A stretch of DNA of 64,000 nt from Corynebacterium renale (GCF_002563965.1 NZ_PDJF01000001.1:868001-932000), one strand, 5' to 3'. Positions 29,347 through 38,373 are shown, counted from the first letter of the stretch. A program made the numbers and translations. Notes: a model not told the origin generated them from the sequence alone.

Positions 29347-30579
29347 ATGCCTAAACCAATCCACAAGCATTCGTGGTTTCCTGTTGCTGGCAGTATGGTG
29401 GCCGTCGCCTGGGGAGGCAACGAGTTCACCCCGCTCCTGGTGATGTACCGGGAACAATCGCACTTTTCGCAAGTCACCGTCAATGGGCTGTTGGCGGCGT
29501 ACGTGCTCGGAATCATTCCCGCACTCCTGATCTCCGGCCCGTTGTCCGACCACATCGGCCGCAGGCCAACCATGCTTCCGGCCGCGCCGCTGTCGCTGTT
29601 GGGTTCGTTCCTGTTGTCGATCGGCCCCAATGAGCCGCTAGTCATCGCGGCGGGGCGTGTGCTCTGCGGGTTGGCGCTGGGCATCGTGATGGCCGTCGGG
29701 TCCACGTGGGTCTCTGAACTTATTACCAAGTCTGGCGGCGACCCAGCTTCCGGGCCGCAACGCGCTTCGCTCTCGCTGACCATTGGCTTCCTCATCGGCG
29801 CGGCCCTAGCGTCCGTGCTTGCCCAGTGGGGTCCGTGGCCCACGCACACCGCATACATCCTGCATATTCTGCTCACCGTCGGGTCCGCGATCTGGCTCAT
29901 GGAAACGCCTGAGACCCGCCCGCCGCGCCTGGGTACGGTCAAGGAAACGTTCCTGGAACTGCGCGTTCGCGACATGCTCGAGATGCTGCACATCCCGTCG
30001 GCGGCGCACCGTCGCTTCGTGCGCATCGTCGTGCCGGTCGCCCCCTGGGTCTTCGGCTGTGCGGGCGCGGCGTACGCCCTGCTGCCACAGTTGCTGTCGG
30101 ATTCCGCGCACGGCGTCCCCATCGCGTTCTCTGGACTCATGACGGTGATCACGCTCGGTTGCGGTGTGGCGATCCAGATGGTGGGCAAGCTTATCGACAC
30201 CTCCCGGTCCGCCCGCGCCTCCGCTGTAGCAATGGGCGTCATCACCGTGGGTACGGCATTGGGGGCGGTGGCCGCCCACACCTTATCGCTGCCGGTCGGT
30301 ATCGCAAGCGCCGCTGTGATGGGTGCCGGCTACGGACTTGCACTCGTCGCTGGCCTGTCTGAGGTGCAGCGCATCGCCGGTGAGGAAGAACTCGCCGGCC
30401 TGACAGCCGTGTTCTACTCCGTGTCCTACACCGGCTTCTTCATTCCGATGGCGTTCAGCGCACTCGCGCCATACGTCGGATTCACCGCCCTCTTCCTCGC
30501 GGGCACTGTCCTGGCCGTATGTTGCCTGGTCAACGTGGTACTTGGGTGGCGCGCGCACCTGCCGGGGCCACGCCGTTAG
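29347..30579 (+). CDS. Major facilitator superfamily transporter
   Basis: 410 residues, about 12 transmembrane helices. Loop 2-3 has the MFS signature GPLSDHIGRRPT, and the counterpart loop 8-9 contains GKLIDTSRS. The frame is open far upstream (28906), but ATG 29347 is chosen: AGGAG lies about 12 nt before it and the product then starts at the first helix. MFS drug-exporter-like; the substrate is unknown. The tandem 22-bp repeats 180 bp upstream may be its regulatory region. Followed directly by the left repeat of cassette 2. Confidence 0.82.
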   Translation: MPKPIHKHSWFPVAGSMVAVAWGGNEFTPLLVMYREQSHFSQVTVNGLLAAYVLGIIPALLISGPLSDHIGRRPTMLPAAPLSLLGSFLLSIGPNEPLVIAAGRVLCGLALGIVMAVGSTWVSELITKSGGDPASGPQRASLSLTIGFLIGAALASVLAQWGPWPTHTAYILHILLTVGSAIWLMETPETRPPRLGTVKETFLELRVRDMLEMLHIPSAAHRRFVRIVVPVAPWVFGCAGAAYALLPQLLSDSAHGVPIAFSGLMTVITLGCGVAIQMVGKLIDTSRSARASAVAMGVITVGTALGAVAAHTLSLPVGIASAAVMGAGYGLALVAGLSEVQRIAGEEELAGLTAVFYSVSYTGFFIPMAFSALAPYVGFTALFLAGTVLAVCCLVNVVLGWRAHLPGPRR

Positions 30580-30650
30580 GGGGAATATTCTGAAATATAG
30601 TGCCGTATCTGATTTTTCGGATACGGCACTATATTTCTGCATAGGTGGGG

Positions 30651-30663
30651 TATGCTGTCGGCT
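30651..30663 (+). promoter_or_regulatory. Leaderless -10 box of cassette 2 gene
   Basis: TATGCT at 30651-30656, 7 nt before ATG 30664. The palindrome covers the -35 region, so a bound protein would block transcription. Confidence 0.55.
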
Positions 30664-31842
30664 ATGGATCAAACGCTTAATCCCTACTCGCCTGGCGCCG
30701 GACTGCGGCCGCCTGCTTTGACGGGACGTGAAGTTGAACTACAACTCATAGATACAATCATCGCGCGTGTGGGGCGTGGCTTACACAATCGTGGCGTAAT
30801 TCTTAGTGGTCTACGTGGTGTGGGGAAAACGGTTCTTCTTAACGAGATGTCCGCCCGCGCCGAGCAAGCCGATTGGCTCATAGTTCAGTTTGAAGCGCGG
30901 GCAGACGAGGCGGGGAAGAACAGGATTAGGGCGCGGTTGGCTAAAGAACTAGCGCTGAGCGCTAGGAAAGTCTCACTGCGCAGCAAATGGCAGCATTTTA
31001 AAGAAGCACTTCCGGTCATCACATCGTTTGCCTTACATGTCGGCGGCGTGGATGTGGCATTGGGGGCGCCTGCGCAAAAGGGTATTTCGGACTCCGGCGA
31101 CATCGGTATGGATATAGAGGAACTTGTCTTGGGAGTTGCAGAATCTGCGCAAAAAGACGGGAAAGCAATCGCGTTTTTCATTGACGAGATGCAGGACCTC
31201 GACCCCGAGCTCATGTCTGCAATCATCACCGCGCAGCATCAAGCCGGCCAAAAGGGATTGCCCTTCTATGTATTTGGTGCGGGCCTTCCCACGCTTCCAC
31301 AGAAGTTGGCGGAATCGCATTCATACTCCGAACGCCTATTTGAGTACCGACGAATCGGAGCGTTAGATGACATGGCTGCCGCTGCAGCTTTGGAGGAACC
31401 AGCGGCACGCGAAGGCGTCGGTTATACCGATGCAGCGCTCACAAAACTGATAGGTACCGCCCTTAATTACCCTTATTTCCTGCAGGAATACGGAAAAGCA
31501 ATTTGGAACCTGGCACCCAGTTCGCCTTTTACAGAAAATGATGCACAGCTAGCGATCGTCGAAGGTACTGAAGCTTTAGATTCTGGGTTCTTTCCGAGCC
31601 GCTGGGAACGAGCCACGCCGGGTGAAAAACGTTACCTGCAGGCGATGGCAGAGGTAGGGGCTGATCCTGTGCCGACGAAGGAAATCGCCGACTATCTCGG
31701 GGTAAGTGTTAGCTCGCTGAGTAGCAACCGGAAGCACCTTATTGAAAAGGGGCTAATTTTTGCCCCTGACCATGGACTTGTGCAGTTTACGGTGCCTGGA
31801 ATGGCGGATTACATTCGCCGGACTGAAGATCCTAGTTCCTAA
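30664..31842 (+). CDS. AAA ATPase with C-terminal winged helix (orphan ATP-binding protein)
   Basis: 392 residues. Walker A is GLRGVGKT (residues 49-56) and Walker B is AIAFFIDEMQDLD (about 168-180), in a STAND/Orc1-like AAA fold. Residues about 336-365 form a winged helix (VPTKEIADYLGVSVSSLSSNRKHLIEKG). Family members are scattered orphan ATPases in actinobacteria and archaea with no assigned function. No membrane segment. It is the only gene in its repeat bracket. DNA binding to the flanking palindrome is inferred from the winged helix and the site position. Confidence 0.7.
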   Translation: MDQTLNPYSPGAGLRPPALTGREVELQLIDTIIARVGRGLHNRGVILSGLRGVGKTVLLNEMSARAEQADWLIVQFEARADEAGKNRIRARLAKELALSARKVSLRSKWQHFKEALPVITSFALHVGGVDVALGAPAQKGISDSGDIGMDIEELVLGVAESAQKDGKAIAFFIDEMQDLDPELMSAIITAQHQAGQKGLPFYVFGAGLPTLPQKLAESHSYSERLFEYRRIGALDDMAAAAALEEPAAREGVGYTDAALTKLIGTALNYPYFLQEYGKAIWNLAPSSPFTENDAQLAIVEGTEALDSGFFPSRWERATPGEKRYLQAMAEVGADPVPTKEIADYLGVSVSSLSSNRKHLIEKGLIFAPDHGLVQFTVPGMADYIRRTEDPSS

Positions 31843-31912
31843 TATTGTGAAATATAGTGCCGTATCTGATTTTTCGGATACGGCACTATATTTCTGCATA
31901 GGTGGCACCCGC

Positions 31913-32004
31913 GTGATACGAAAAAGACATTCTGCAGTCTCCAGAAAAATGCGACCAGCGGGTGTAATGTAGGTAAACACTGCAAAATGTAGATTTTGTA
32001 TCGC
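31913..32004. repeat. Decayed long inverted repeat related to the one at 63822-63908
   Basis: The left arm GATACGAAAAAGACATTCTG (31915-31934) is identical to the complement of the right arm of the palindrome at 63822-63908. The right arm here (31980-32004, CTGCAAAATG...GTATCGC) is a diverged complement. It begins 8 bp after cassette 2 ends. Confidence 0.7.
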
Positions 32005-32131
32005 GCCCCCAGCCGGCCCGCGTAAGCACGCCCCGCGTCCGCCCACGCCCACGCGCTCAGCCGCCACCCACATGAAAGAACTCTCATAGTGGTTTCATCG
32101 TGGTTTTACATTGGCCCGCGACCATGGAGGC

Positions 32132-33136
32132 ATGGCACATAGTAAACGCATCATCGGCTGGTTCGTCGGGCTCACCGCCCTGACGCTCCTGGCCGTTATC
32201 CTGACGACGCGCACGGTCATGCTCGCGGGCGTGGCGGATGACGCGAATCATGATGTCGTCCAGGAGACCGAAGAATTTCATACCTTCGCTGAGCAGGGGG
32301 TGGACCCGGAAACGTCGCAGCCGTTTGGGAGCGCGGAACGCCTCCTTGCGGTGTACTTGTCCCGCCAGATCCCGGGCGAGGATGAGGCGTTGGTCGGCGT
32401 GCTGGAGGAACCCCGCCGCGCGGAGGGGTACCGGCTCGTCCAGATGGAGAACAGTCCCCGGATGCTCAAGGCGGATAATCCGAACCTGCAGGCGATCCTG
32501 AAGGGGGAGCAGCATAGCGGGATCGCGCACGGCGACTCCGGCGACCCGGTCCACTGGGGCAGGGTTGACGTCCCCGGCGGGCATTTGGTGGTGGCTCGTT
32601 ATACGGATACGGCGCGCGCCGGCGTGGCGGATGACCTGCGTGCTATCACGACGATCAGTGTGGTCGCCCTGGCGTTGAGCACCCTTCTGGCCTGGTTTTT
32701 GGTGCGTCGTATCTTGCCGCAGGTGGGCCGAAGGTCTGCGCAGCTTCCGGTGGTGGGCGCTGATGTGGTGCTTGGTGGCGTCGTGAAGCAGTGTGAAGAG
32801 CTGGGCCTTCCTGTCGAGGCGGCGGCTGCGGAGCCGGTGCTCGTGCGCGCCGATGTGCCGGAGTTGGCGCGCGCGTTGGGTGCGGCGGCGGAGTTCTGTG
32901 CTGAACTTTCTGCTCCGGTGCAGGTTGGGGCGCAGGCTCGTGGGGCGGGGGTTGCGTTGTGGGTGAAGGAGTCGGCGGTCGGGGCGGAGCCGAAGGCCGT
33001 GGATGCGGTGGTCGAGGACCTGCGTCCCGTCGCCGACGCGCACGGTGGCACTGCTTGGGCGGAGTCGACGCCGGGCGCGGGCACGACGGTGGGCATCGAC
33101 TTGCCGGGCGTGGAAGTTGTGGGTGACCAGCAGTGA
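32132..33136 (+). CDS. Degenerate histidine-kinase paralogue lacking the phosphoacceptor domain
   Basis: 334 residues. Transmembrane helix 1 (about 8-27), an extracytoplasmic domain, helix 2 (about 170-192). The sensor shares its layout with the complete kinase at 36287: ETEEFHTFAEQGVDPETSQPF and SAERLLAVYLSRQIP versus EIEEFRRFAADATDP and SAERMVEVYLSRQIP. No HAMP, H-box or N-box follows. Only a G2-like end remains (HGGTAWAESTPGAGTTVGIDLPG). It cannot autophosphorylate by the usual route. It could be a decaying duplicate or a co-sensor. ATG 32132 has GGAGG unusually close; TTG 32111 is an alternative. Overlaps the transporter start by 4 bp (GTGA). Confidence 0.65.
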   Translation: MAHSKRIIGWFVGLTALTLLAVILTTRTVMLAGVADDANHDVVQETEEFHTFAEQGVDPETSQPFGSAERLLAVYLSRQIPGEDEALVGVLEEPRRAEGYRLVQMENSPRMLKADNPNLQAILKGEQHSGIAHGDSGDPVHWGRVDVPGGHLVVARYTDTARAGVADDLRAITTISVVALALSTLLAWFLVRRILPQVGRRSAQLPVVGADVVLGGVVKQCEELGLPVEAAAAEPVLVRADVPELARALGAAAEFCAELSAPVQVGAQARGAGVALWVKESAVGAEPKAVDAVVEDLRPVADAHGGTAWAESTPGAGTTVGIDLPGVEVVGDQQ

Positions 33137-34599
33137 CGGAACTTGGAACAACGTACCGTACCTCCACGGTCGCGCCCGCGCCTGAGGAACCGCAGCGCAG
33201 CCTGCCTGGTCTGATTGCGCGGGGCCTCGGCGCGGTAGCGGTGGCGGCCGTGTGGCTGGCGCCGTACCCGGAGGGCGTGGCGGCCGATGCGCGCACCACG
33301 CTTGGCGTGTTCGCGGTCGCGGTGTGGCTGTGGGTGTTCTCGAAAATCTCGGACACGTTCGTGGCCCTCCTGGCCGCCAGCGCCCTGGTGCTTATCGGGG
33401 TCATTGATGTGGAGGCGCTCTTTGCCCCGCTTGGCGACGACACCGTCTGGCTGCTTATCGGCGCGTTCATCATTGCCGCGGCGGTGACGTCGTCAGGTTT
33501 GGCGGTCCGGGTGGCGGTGTACCTATCCGCCGGGGTGACCAGCCCGCGCGTGCTCGTGCACCTGCTCACTTTGGCTGCGGTGTGCACGGCGTTCGCGGTA
33601 CCCGCGACGAGTGGGCGCGCGGCTTTGATCCTTCCGGTGTTCGTGGCGTTGCAGCCGGTGGTGCCGGCGTGGCTGTCGCGAGTACTGGCGTTGGCGTTGC
33701 CGTCGGTGGTGTTGTTTTCGGCGGTGGCCAGCCTCATTGGGGCGGGCGCGCACCTGATTACGAACCAGATTCTGGAGGGCGCGGACCTGGCCAGTTTCAG
33801 CTTCACGCAGTGGATGCTGCTGGGTTTGCCGTTGGCGCTGGTGTCTTCGCACTTGGCGGCGGAGATCATCCTCCGCGTGTTGAGTACTCGCGCCCAGCGC
33901 GGCGAAACGCTGCGCATCACGCGGGAGGCGCTGGGCGGCGCGAACCCCGGCCCAGCAGCCGGCCGCCTCAGCCCGAAGGAGACGCGCGCCGTCTTCGTGC
34001 TGGCGGTGGCGGTCCTGCTGTGGTTTACCGAAGGGGTGCACGGCATCCCGCCTGCGATGGTCGCGGTGTTGGGCGCCCTGCTGATCACTTCCCCGTACCT
34101 GGGCACTCAGGATTTGGGCAAGACGGTGAAGAAGGTGCCGTGGTCGTTGCTGCTGTTCATGACGGCCACCATCGCTTTGTCCCATGCGCTGAGCGTGTCG
34201 GGGGCGGCGAACCTGCTCACGGCGTGGATCCCGGCGGGCGTGCCGGGCTGGGTGTTCGTGCTGTTGGTGATCGTGGTGTCCACGGCGGCGCATCTGGTGA
34301 TCCAGTCGCGGTCGGCGCGCTCGGCGGTGCTGGTGCCGCTGGTTGTGGCGATGGCCCCGGCCGCGGGTGTGAGCCCGGTGGCGGCGGCGTTCATTTCGAC
34401 GGCGGCGGCTGGGTTCTGTCACACGCTGCCGGCGTCGGCGAAGCCTTTGGCAATCTTCCTCGGCGATGAGGAAGACCCCAACTACAACACTCGTGACCTG
34501 CTGAAAATCGCCGCGTTCTTGGCGCCGATGCACGTTGCGGTCATCGCCGCATTCGCTTTTCTGATCTGGCCTGTTCTTGGCCTTCCCCTCTTTATGTAA
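33133..34599 (+). CDS. DASS/SLC13-family anion:sodium symporter
   Basis: 488 residues, about 11-12 hydrophobic segments. Two inverted halves carry the family's substrate-binding turns: VPATSGRAALILPV in the first and IQSRSARSAVLVPL in the second. The family imports di- and tricarboxylates or related anions. Next to glycerate kinase, the substrate may be a C3/C4 hydroxy acid such as glycerate or tartrate; that is context inference only. Start GTG overlaps the upstream pseudo-kinase stop codon. Glycerate kinase follows after 12 bp, so the three form one transcription unit. Confidence 0.82.
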   Translation: MTELGTTYRTSTVAPAPEEPQRSLPGLIARGLGAVAVAAVWLAPYPEGVAADARTTLGVFAVAVWLWVFSKISDTFVALLAASALVLIGVIDVEALFAPLGDDTVWLLIGAFIIAAAVTSSGLAVRVAVYLSAGVTSPRVLVHLLTLAAVCTAFAVPATSGRAALILPVFVALQPVVPAWLSRVLALALPSVVLFSAVASLIGAGAHLITNQILEGADLASFSFTQWMLLGLPLALVSSHLAAEIILRVLSTRAQRGETLRITREALGGANPGPAAGRLSPKETRAVFVLAVAVLLWFTEGVHGIPPAMVAVLGALLITSPYLGTQDLGKTVKKVPWSLLLFMTATIALSHALSVSGAANLLTAWIPAGVPGWVFVLLVIVVSTAAHLVIQSRSARSAVLVPLVVAMAPAAGVSPVAAAFISTAAAGFCHTLPASAKPLAIFLGDEEDPNYNTRDLLKIAAFLAPMHVAVIAAFAFLIWPVLGLPLFM

Positions 34600-34611
34600 A
34601 GGAGTATTTCC

Positions 34612-35823
34612 ATGACTATGTATCTTCCAGCTCGAATCCTTGTTGCGCCGTCTGGTTTTAAGGAGTCGCTGTCTGCAGTCGAGGTCGCCGAATCTATCGC
34701 GGCCGGGGTGCGCCGCGTCCTCCCCGGCGTGCGCGTGGACTTGTACCCGGTCCCGGATGGTGGGGAGGGGACCGTCGAGATTCTGGCGGACCGCCCCGGT
34801 GCCGTCACGCACGCCGCGCAGGTGACCGGGCCCGTCGGCCAGCAGGTGCAGGCCACTTGGCTGGAATTCCCGGACCAGGGCGTGGCCGTCATGGAGATGG
34901 CGTCCGCGGCGGGCCTGAGCTTGGTGCCGCGTGAGCTGCGCGACCCGACCGCCACCACCACGTATGGTGTGGGCCAGCTCCTCGCGGAGATTCTCGACCA
35001 CGGGGTGCAGCGGATTGTCGTCGGCTGCGGCGATTCCGGCACCTCCGACGGCGGGGCCGGCGCCCTGCGCGCACTTGGCGCCCGGATTCTCGACGCGAAC
35101 GGCCAGGAGCTTATCGACGGTGGCGCCTCCCTCACCCAGGCCGCCCACATCGACGTTTCCGGGCTGCACCCCCGCCTCGCCGAGGTGGATATCGTCCTGG
35201 CCTGCAATATCCATAACGTTTTGACCGGCCCGCGCGGCGTGGCGCACGTCTTCGGCCCGCAGAAGGGCGCCACCCCGGAGCAGGTCGAGGAACTTGCCCG
35301 CGGCCTGGAACACTGGGCGGACCTTTTGACCAGCACCTTCGGCGTGGCCGGCCTGCACGACGCGCCGGGCTCAGGCGCCTCCGGTGGCCTGGGCGCCGGG
35401 CTGATGGCCGTGGGCGCGCAGGCCCGCGACCGGTTCCAGGTCCTCCTGGAACAATTGCCGGCGCCGCAGGACCTGGATGAGCTCATTGAGCAGGCTGACC
35501 TGGTAATTACCGCCGAGGGCGCAATCGATTTCCAGACCCCGCGCGGTAAAGTCCCGGCGGAGGTCGCGCGCCGGGCGCAGCGCACCGGCGCGCCAGTCCT
35601 GGCGTTGGCCGGTTCCCTCGGCGAGGGCGCCCCGCGCGTCCACGAGGTAGGCATCAGCGCGATTGCGTCGATCATGACGATCCCGATGGCACTCGAGGAC
35701 GCTGTCCGCGACGGCCGTGCCCTGCTTACCGACGCCGCCGAACGCACCATCCGCCTCCTGCTCTTAGGATCCGCGGTCTCTGGGCGGCGTGCCGAGGCCG
35801 TCCGCGCCCGGTACATCGCCTAG
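34612..35823 (+). CDS. glxK: Glycerate kinase
   Basis: 403 residues. Phosphorylates D-glycerate with ATP (GarK/GlxK family, normally the 2-phosphoglycerate producer). Marks: the N-terminal APSGFKESLSA, PVPDGGEGT, GCGDSGTSDGGAGAL, FGPQKGAT, the Gly-rich GSGASGGLGAGL and TAEGAIDFQT. ATG 34612 has AGGAG at spacing 8. The second codon pair (ATG ACT ATG) allows a start two residues later. Likely metabolises what the adjacent DASS transporter imports. Confidence 0.93.
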   Translation: MTMYLPARILVAPSGFKESLSAVEVAESIAAGVRRVLPGVRVDLYPVPDGGEGTVEILADRPGAVTHAAQVTGPVGQQVQATWLEFPDQGVAVMEMASAAGLSLVPRELRDPTATTTYGVGQLLAEILDHGVQRIVVGCGDSGTSDGGAGALRALGARILDANGQELIDGGASLTQAAHIDVSGLHPRLAEVDIVLACNIHNVLTGPRGVAHVFGPQKGATPEQVEELARGLEHWADLLTSTFGVAGLHDAPGSGASGGLGAGLMAVGAQARDRFQVLLEQLPAPQDLDELIEQADLVITAEGAIDFQTPRGKVPAEVARRAQRTGAPVLALAGSLGEGAPRVHEVGISAIASIMTIPMALEDAVRDGRALLTDAAERTIRLLLLGSAVSGRRAEAVRARYIA

Positions 35824-35901
35824 TTCATTCTCCCGTAACGTTAACGACACCCCCATGCAACCGCGCCGTGATAATGTCCCGGCGCAGGAAAGGAACACCC
35901 C

Positions 35902-36297
35902 ATGGAGACCACTTCGACCGCGCGTCGCTTCGCCCCGCTCGTCGCGATCCTCGGCCTCTTAGTCCTCGTCGCCTTGTCCGGCCGAGCTTTGGCGAACAAT
36001 GACCGGCCGCCGCAAGTCGACCCGTCGAGCGTCACCGCCACAATCCGTGGCACCGCGACGCCGACTTCGGCGACCAGCGCGCCGGAGGAGACGGAGTACT
36101 CGGAAGCACCGGCCGCGCCTGCTCAGCCTGCCGAACCAGCGGCCCCGGTCGCCCCGGCTCAGCCCGTCGCGCCCGCCCAGCCGGCCGCCCCGCAGGCGCC
36201 CCTGAATTACCAGACGTACAACGGCTGGGACGATGACGACGATGACGACGACGATGATGATTGGGACGACGCAGACGACGGAGACGATGACGACTAA
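35902..36297 (+). CDS. Exported/membrane-anchored protein with poly-aspartate tail
   Basis: 131 residues. One N-terminal hydrophobic helix (about 12-30) could be a signal peptide or anchor (LALSGRALA end). A Pro/Ala-rich spacer follows (about 65-100, PAQPV/AAP units). The last ~25 residues are almost only Asp with a few Trp and Ala. The acidic tail could bind divalent cations. ATG has a weak AGGAAAGGAA 8 nt upstream. Its stop codon overlaps the start of the histidine kinase, so translation is coupled. Not a known family to me; an accessory sensor subunit is one possibility. Confidence 0.65.
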   Translation: METTSTARRFAPLVAILGLLVLVALSGRALANNDRPPQVDPSSVTATIRGTATPTSATSAPEETEYSEAPAAPAQPAEPAAPVAPAQPVAPAQPAAPQAPLNYQTYNGWDDDDDDDDDDDWDDADDGDDDD

Positions 36298-37702
36298 AAC
36301 CACGTCGCTGCGCTGGCGCATCGTCGTATGGATGAGCCTGGTCGTAGCGCTTGCTCTCGGCGGGGTTGTGTTGATGACCCGCAGCGTCCTCTTCAACGAG
36401 GTCGCCGCCACCGCGAACGCCTCCGTGGAGCAGGAGATTGAGGAGTTCCGCCGCTTCGCCGCCGACGCCACCGACCCCGTCACTGCCGAACCTTTCGACT
36501 CTGCAGAACGCATGGTTGAGGTCTACCTGTCGCGGCAGATCCCTGACGCCTCCGAGGTGATCCTCGGGGCTGCCGGCGGCCAACTCATCCAGATGAACGT
36601 GGCCGCCCTCGACGGCACGTACCCCGAACCCCTGGCGGCCACGGAGCCGGTGGTGCGGGAAATGTTCGGCGAGGACGAGGTGTCGGGAATATTCGAGAAC
36701 GATCCCCGCGGCCCCGTGTACTGGGGAAAGGTGTTCATCGAGGGGGAACGGCCGGTGCAGTTGGCGGTCGCCTACTTCACCGGCGACGCGCTTGCCGCCG
36801 CGAAGGAAACGTTGCGTTCCATCGTGATCCTTGCGCTTGGAGGCCTGGTGGCGTCGATAGTGATCGCCTGGCTGATTGCCGGCCAAATCGTCGCGCCGGT
36901 GCGCCAAGTCAGCCGGGTGGCGTCCCAGATTTCGAATTCGGATCTGACGCAGCGCGTGCCGGTGCGCGGCAGTGATGAAATCGCCCAACTGGCCCGCACG
37001 TTCAACGCGATGCTCGACCGCGTCGAGGACGCCTACGTGCAGCAACGCCAGTTCGTCGACGACGCCGGCCACGAACTTCGCACCCCAATCACCGTGATCC
37101 GCGGCCAGCTGGAACTGCTCGAAACCGGAACCGCCGAGGACCGCGCCCGCTCCATCGCCCTGGCCACCGCCGAACTCGACCGCATGGCACGCATGGTCAA
37201 CGACCTACTCACGCTCGCCGTCGCCGATTCCGGTGATTTCGTCGACCCCCAACCCGTCGACGTCGCCGAACTCAGCATCGACATCGAAGACAAGGCCCGC
37301 ACCCTAAGCGAACGCATCGAACTCACGGACGTCGCCGAAGGCACCATGCTTCTCGACGAACATCGCATCACCGAAGCCGTCCTAGAACTGTGCAACAACG
37401 CGCTGCGCTACAGCGACGACCGCGTCGAGATCGGCAGCACGTACACCGGCGCAGGCCCTGACCGGGAGCTACGTTTCTGGGTGCGCGACCGGGGGCAGGG
37501 GGTGGCCGTCGAGAAGCAAAGTAGTTTGTTCGGCCGCTTCTCCCGCGGCGGGACTGCGCGCCGGGGTGGTGCTGGCCTGGGCTTATCCATCGTCGACGCC
37601 ATCGCCACGGCCCACGGCGGGCGCGCCTACGTCGAATCCGTCCCCGGGCTCGGGTCAACATTTGGGCTGGCGTTGCCGGCCGCAACCAAGGAGGAACAAT
37701 GA
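36287..37702 (+). CDS. Sensor histidine kinase
   Basis: 471 residues from ATG 36287 (the frame is open from 36233, but that part overlaps the poly-Asp coding region). TM1 about 10-33, extracytoplasmic sensor about 34-175, TM2 about 180-202, then HAMP (VAPVRQVSRVASQIS...RTFNAML). The H-box is DDAGHELRTP with His about residue 262. N-box LCNNALRYSDD, G1 VRDRGQGV, F-box LFGRFSRGG and G2 GAGLGLSIVDA complete the HATPase domain. It should phosphorylate the response regulator whose ATG overlaps its stop (ATGA). Its sensor domain is duplicated in the degenerate protein at 32132. Stimulus unknown. Confidence 0.92.
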   Translation: MTTKTTSLRWRIVVWMSLVVALALGGVVLMTRSVLFNEVAATANASVEQEIEEFRRFAADATDPVTAEPFDSAERMVEVYLSRQIPDASEVILGAAGGQLIQMNVAALDGTYPEPLAATEPVVREMFGEDEVSGIFENDPRGPVYWGKVFIEGERPVQLAVAYFTGDALAAAKETLRSIVILALGGLVASIVIAWLIAGQIVAPVRQVSRVASQISNSDLTQRVPVRGSDEIAQLARTFNAMLDRVEDAYVQQRQFVDDAGHELRTPITVIRGQLELLETGTAEDRARSIALATAELDRMARMVNDLLTLAVADSGDFVDPQPVDVAELSIDIEDKARTLSERIELTDVAEGTMLLDEHRITEAVLELCNNALRYSDDRVEIGSTYTGAGPDRELRFWVRDRGQGVAVEKQSSLFGRFSRGGTARRGGAGLGLSIVDAIATAHGGRAYVESVPGLGSTFGLALPAATKEEQ

Positions 37703-38373
37703 GCAGGATTTTAGTTGCCGAAGACGACCGCGGCATCGCCGACTTCATCCAACGGGGACTCCGCGCCGCCGGCTACGCCTGCGACGTCGTCGACTCCGGG
37801 GCCGTCGCGTTTGCCGAAGCCCGCACCGGAAACTACGACCTCATGGTCCTCGACCTGGGGCTCCCGCACCTCGACGGCTCCGAAGTCCTCGAACAACTAC
37901 GCCTCCTGCGCGTGCAACTGCCCATCATCGTGCTCACCGCGCGCACCAAACTCGCTGATCGCATCCGCGCCCTCGAAGGCGGCGCCGACGACTACATGCC
38001 CAAACCCTTCCAATTCGCCGAACTCCTCGCCCGCGTGCGCCTTCGCCTCGCGGACAAGGCCCCAACTCACGACGTCATCGTCGACGGCGGATACCTCCTC
38101 CGCCACAAAGACCTAGCCCTTGACCTGCGCACACACCGCGTCGAAGCCGGCGACAAAACCAAAGAACTATCGCGCCGCGAAGTCGGCCTGCTCGAAGCAT
38201 TCCTGCGCCACCCCGGCCAAATACTTTCACGCGTCCAACTGCTGAGCATGGTGTGGGGCATGGACTTCGACCCCAACTCCAACGTCGTCGACGTCTACGT
38301 CCGCACGCTGCGCAAAAAGATCGGCGCCGAACGCATCGAAACCGTGCGCGGAGTGGGGTACCGGCTGGTGTAG
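37699..38373 (+). CDS. OmpR-family response regulator
   Basis: 224 residues. Receiver domain with acidic pocket D9/D10, phosphoacceptor D52 (LMVLDLGLP), T80 and K102 (MPKPF). The C-terminal winged-helix DNA-binding domain ends in NVVDVYVRTLRKKIG...TVRGVGYRLV. Cognate partner of the kinase at 36287 by overlap. Likely targets are its own operon and the DASS/glycerate kinase unit, inferred from proximity and from the paralogous sensor in that unit. Confidence 0.94.
   Translation: MSRILVAEDDRGIADFIQRGLRAAGYACDVVDSGAVAFAEARTGNYDLMVLDLGLPHLDGSEVLEQLRLLRVQLPIIVLTARTKLADRIRALEGGADDYMPKPFQFAELLARVRLRLADKAPTHDVIVDGGYLLRHKDLALDLRTHRVEAGDKTKELSRREVGLLEAFLRHPGQILSRVQLLSMVWGMDFDPNSNVVDVYVRTLRKKIGAERIETVRGVGYRLV

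Larger units (their letters stand above)
30584..31905 (+). mobile_element. Single-gene cassette 2: AAA ATPase between identical 65-bp palindromic repeats
   Basis: The left copy 30584-30648 and right copy 31841-31905 differ at one of 65 positions. Each contains a perfect 18-bp inverted repeat (GAAATATAGTGCCGTATC and complement) around a 10-nt centre, ending TGCATAGGTGG. The left copy stops 2 bp before the leaderless TATGCT. The right copy begins inside the TAA stop codon. Same design as cassette 1 with unrelated sequence. Confidence 0.6.

Noticed and set aside
33523..35358. 611-codon minus-strand frame opposite the transporter and glycerate kinase
   Set aside because: It is Arg/His/Gln-rich without domains, antisense to two well-recognised genes. 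Long shadow frames are expected in GC-rich DNA.
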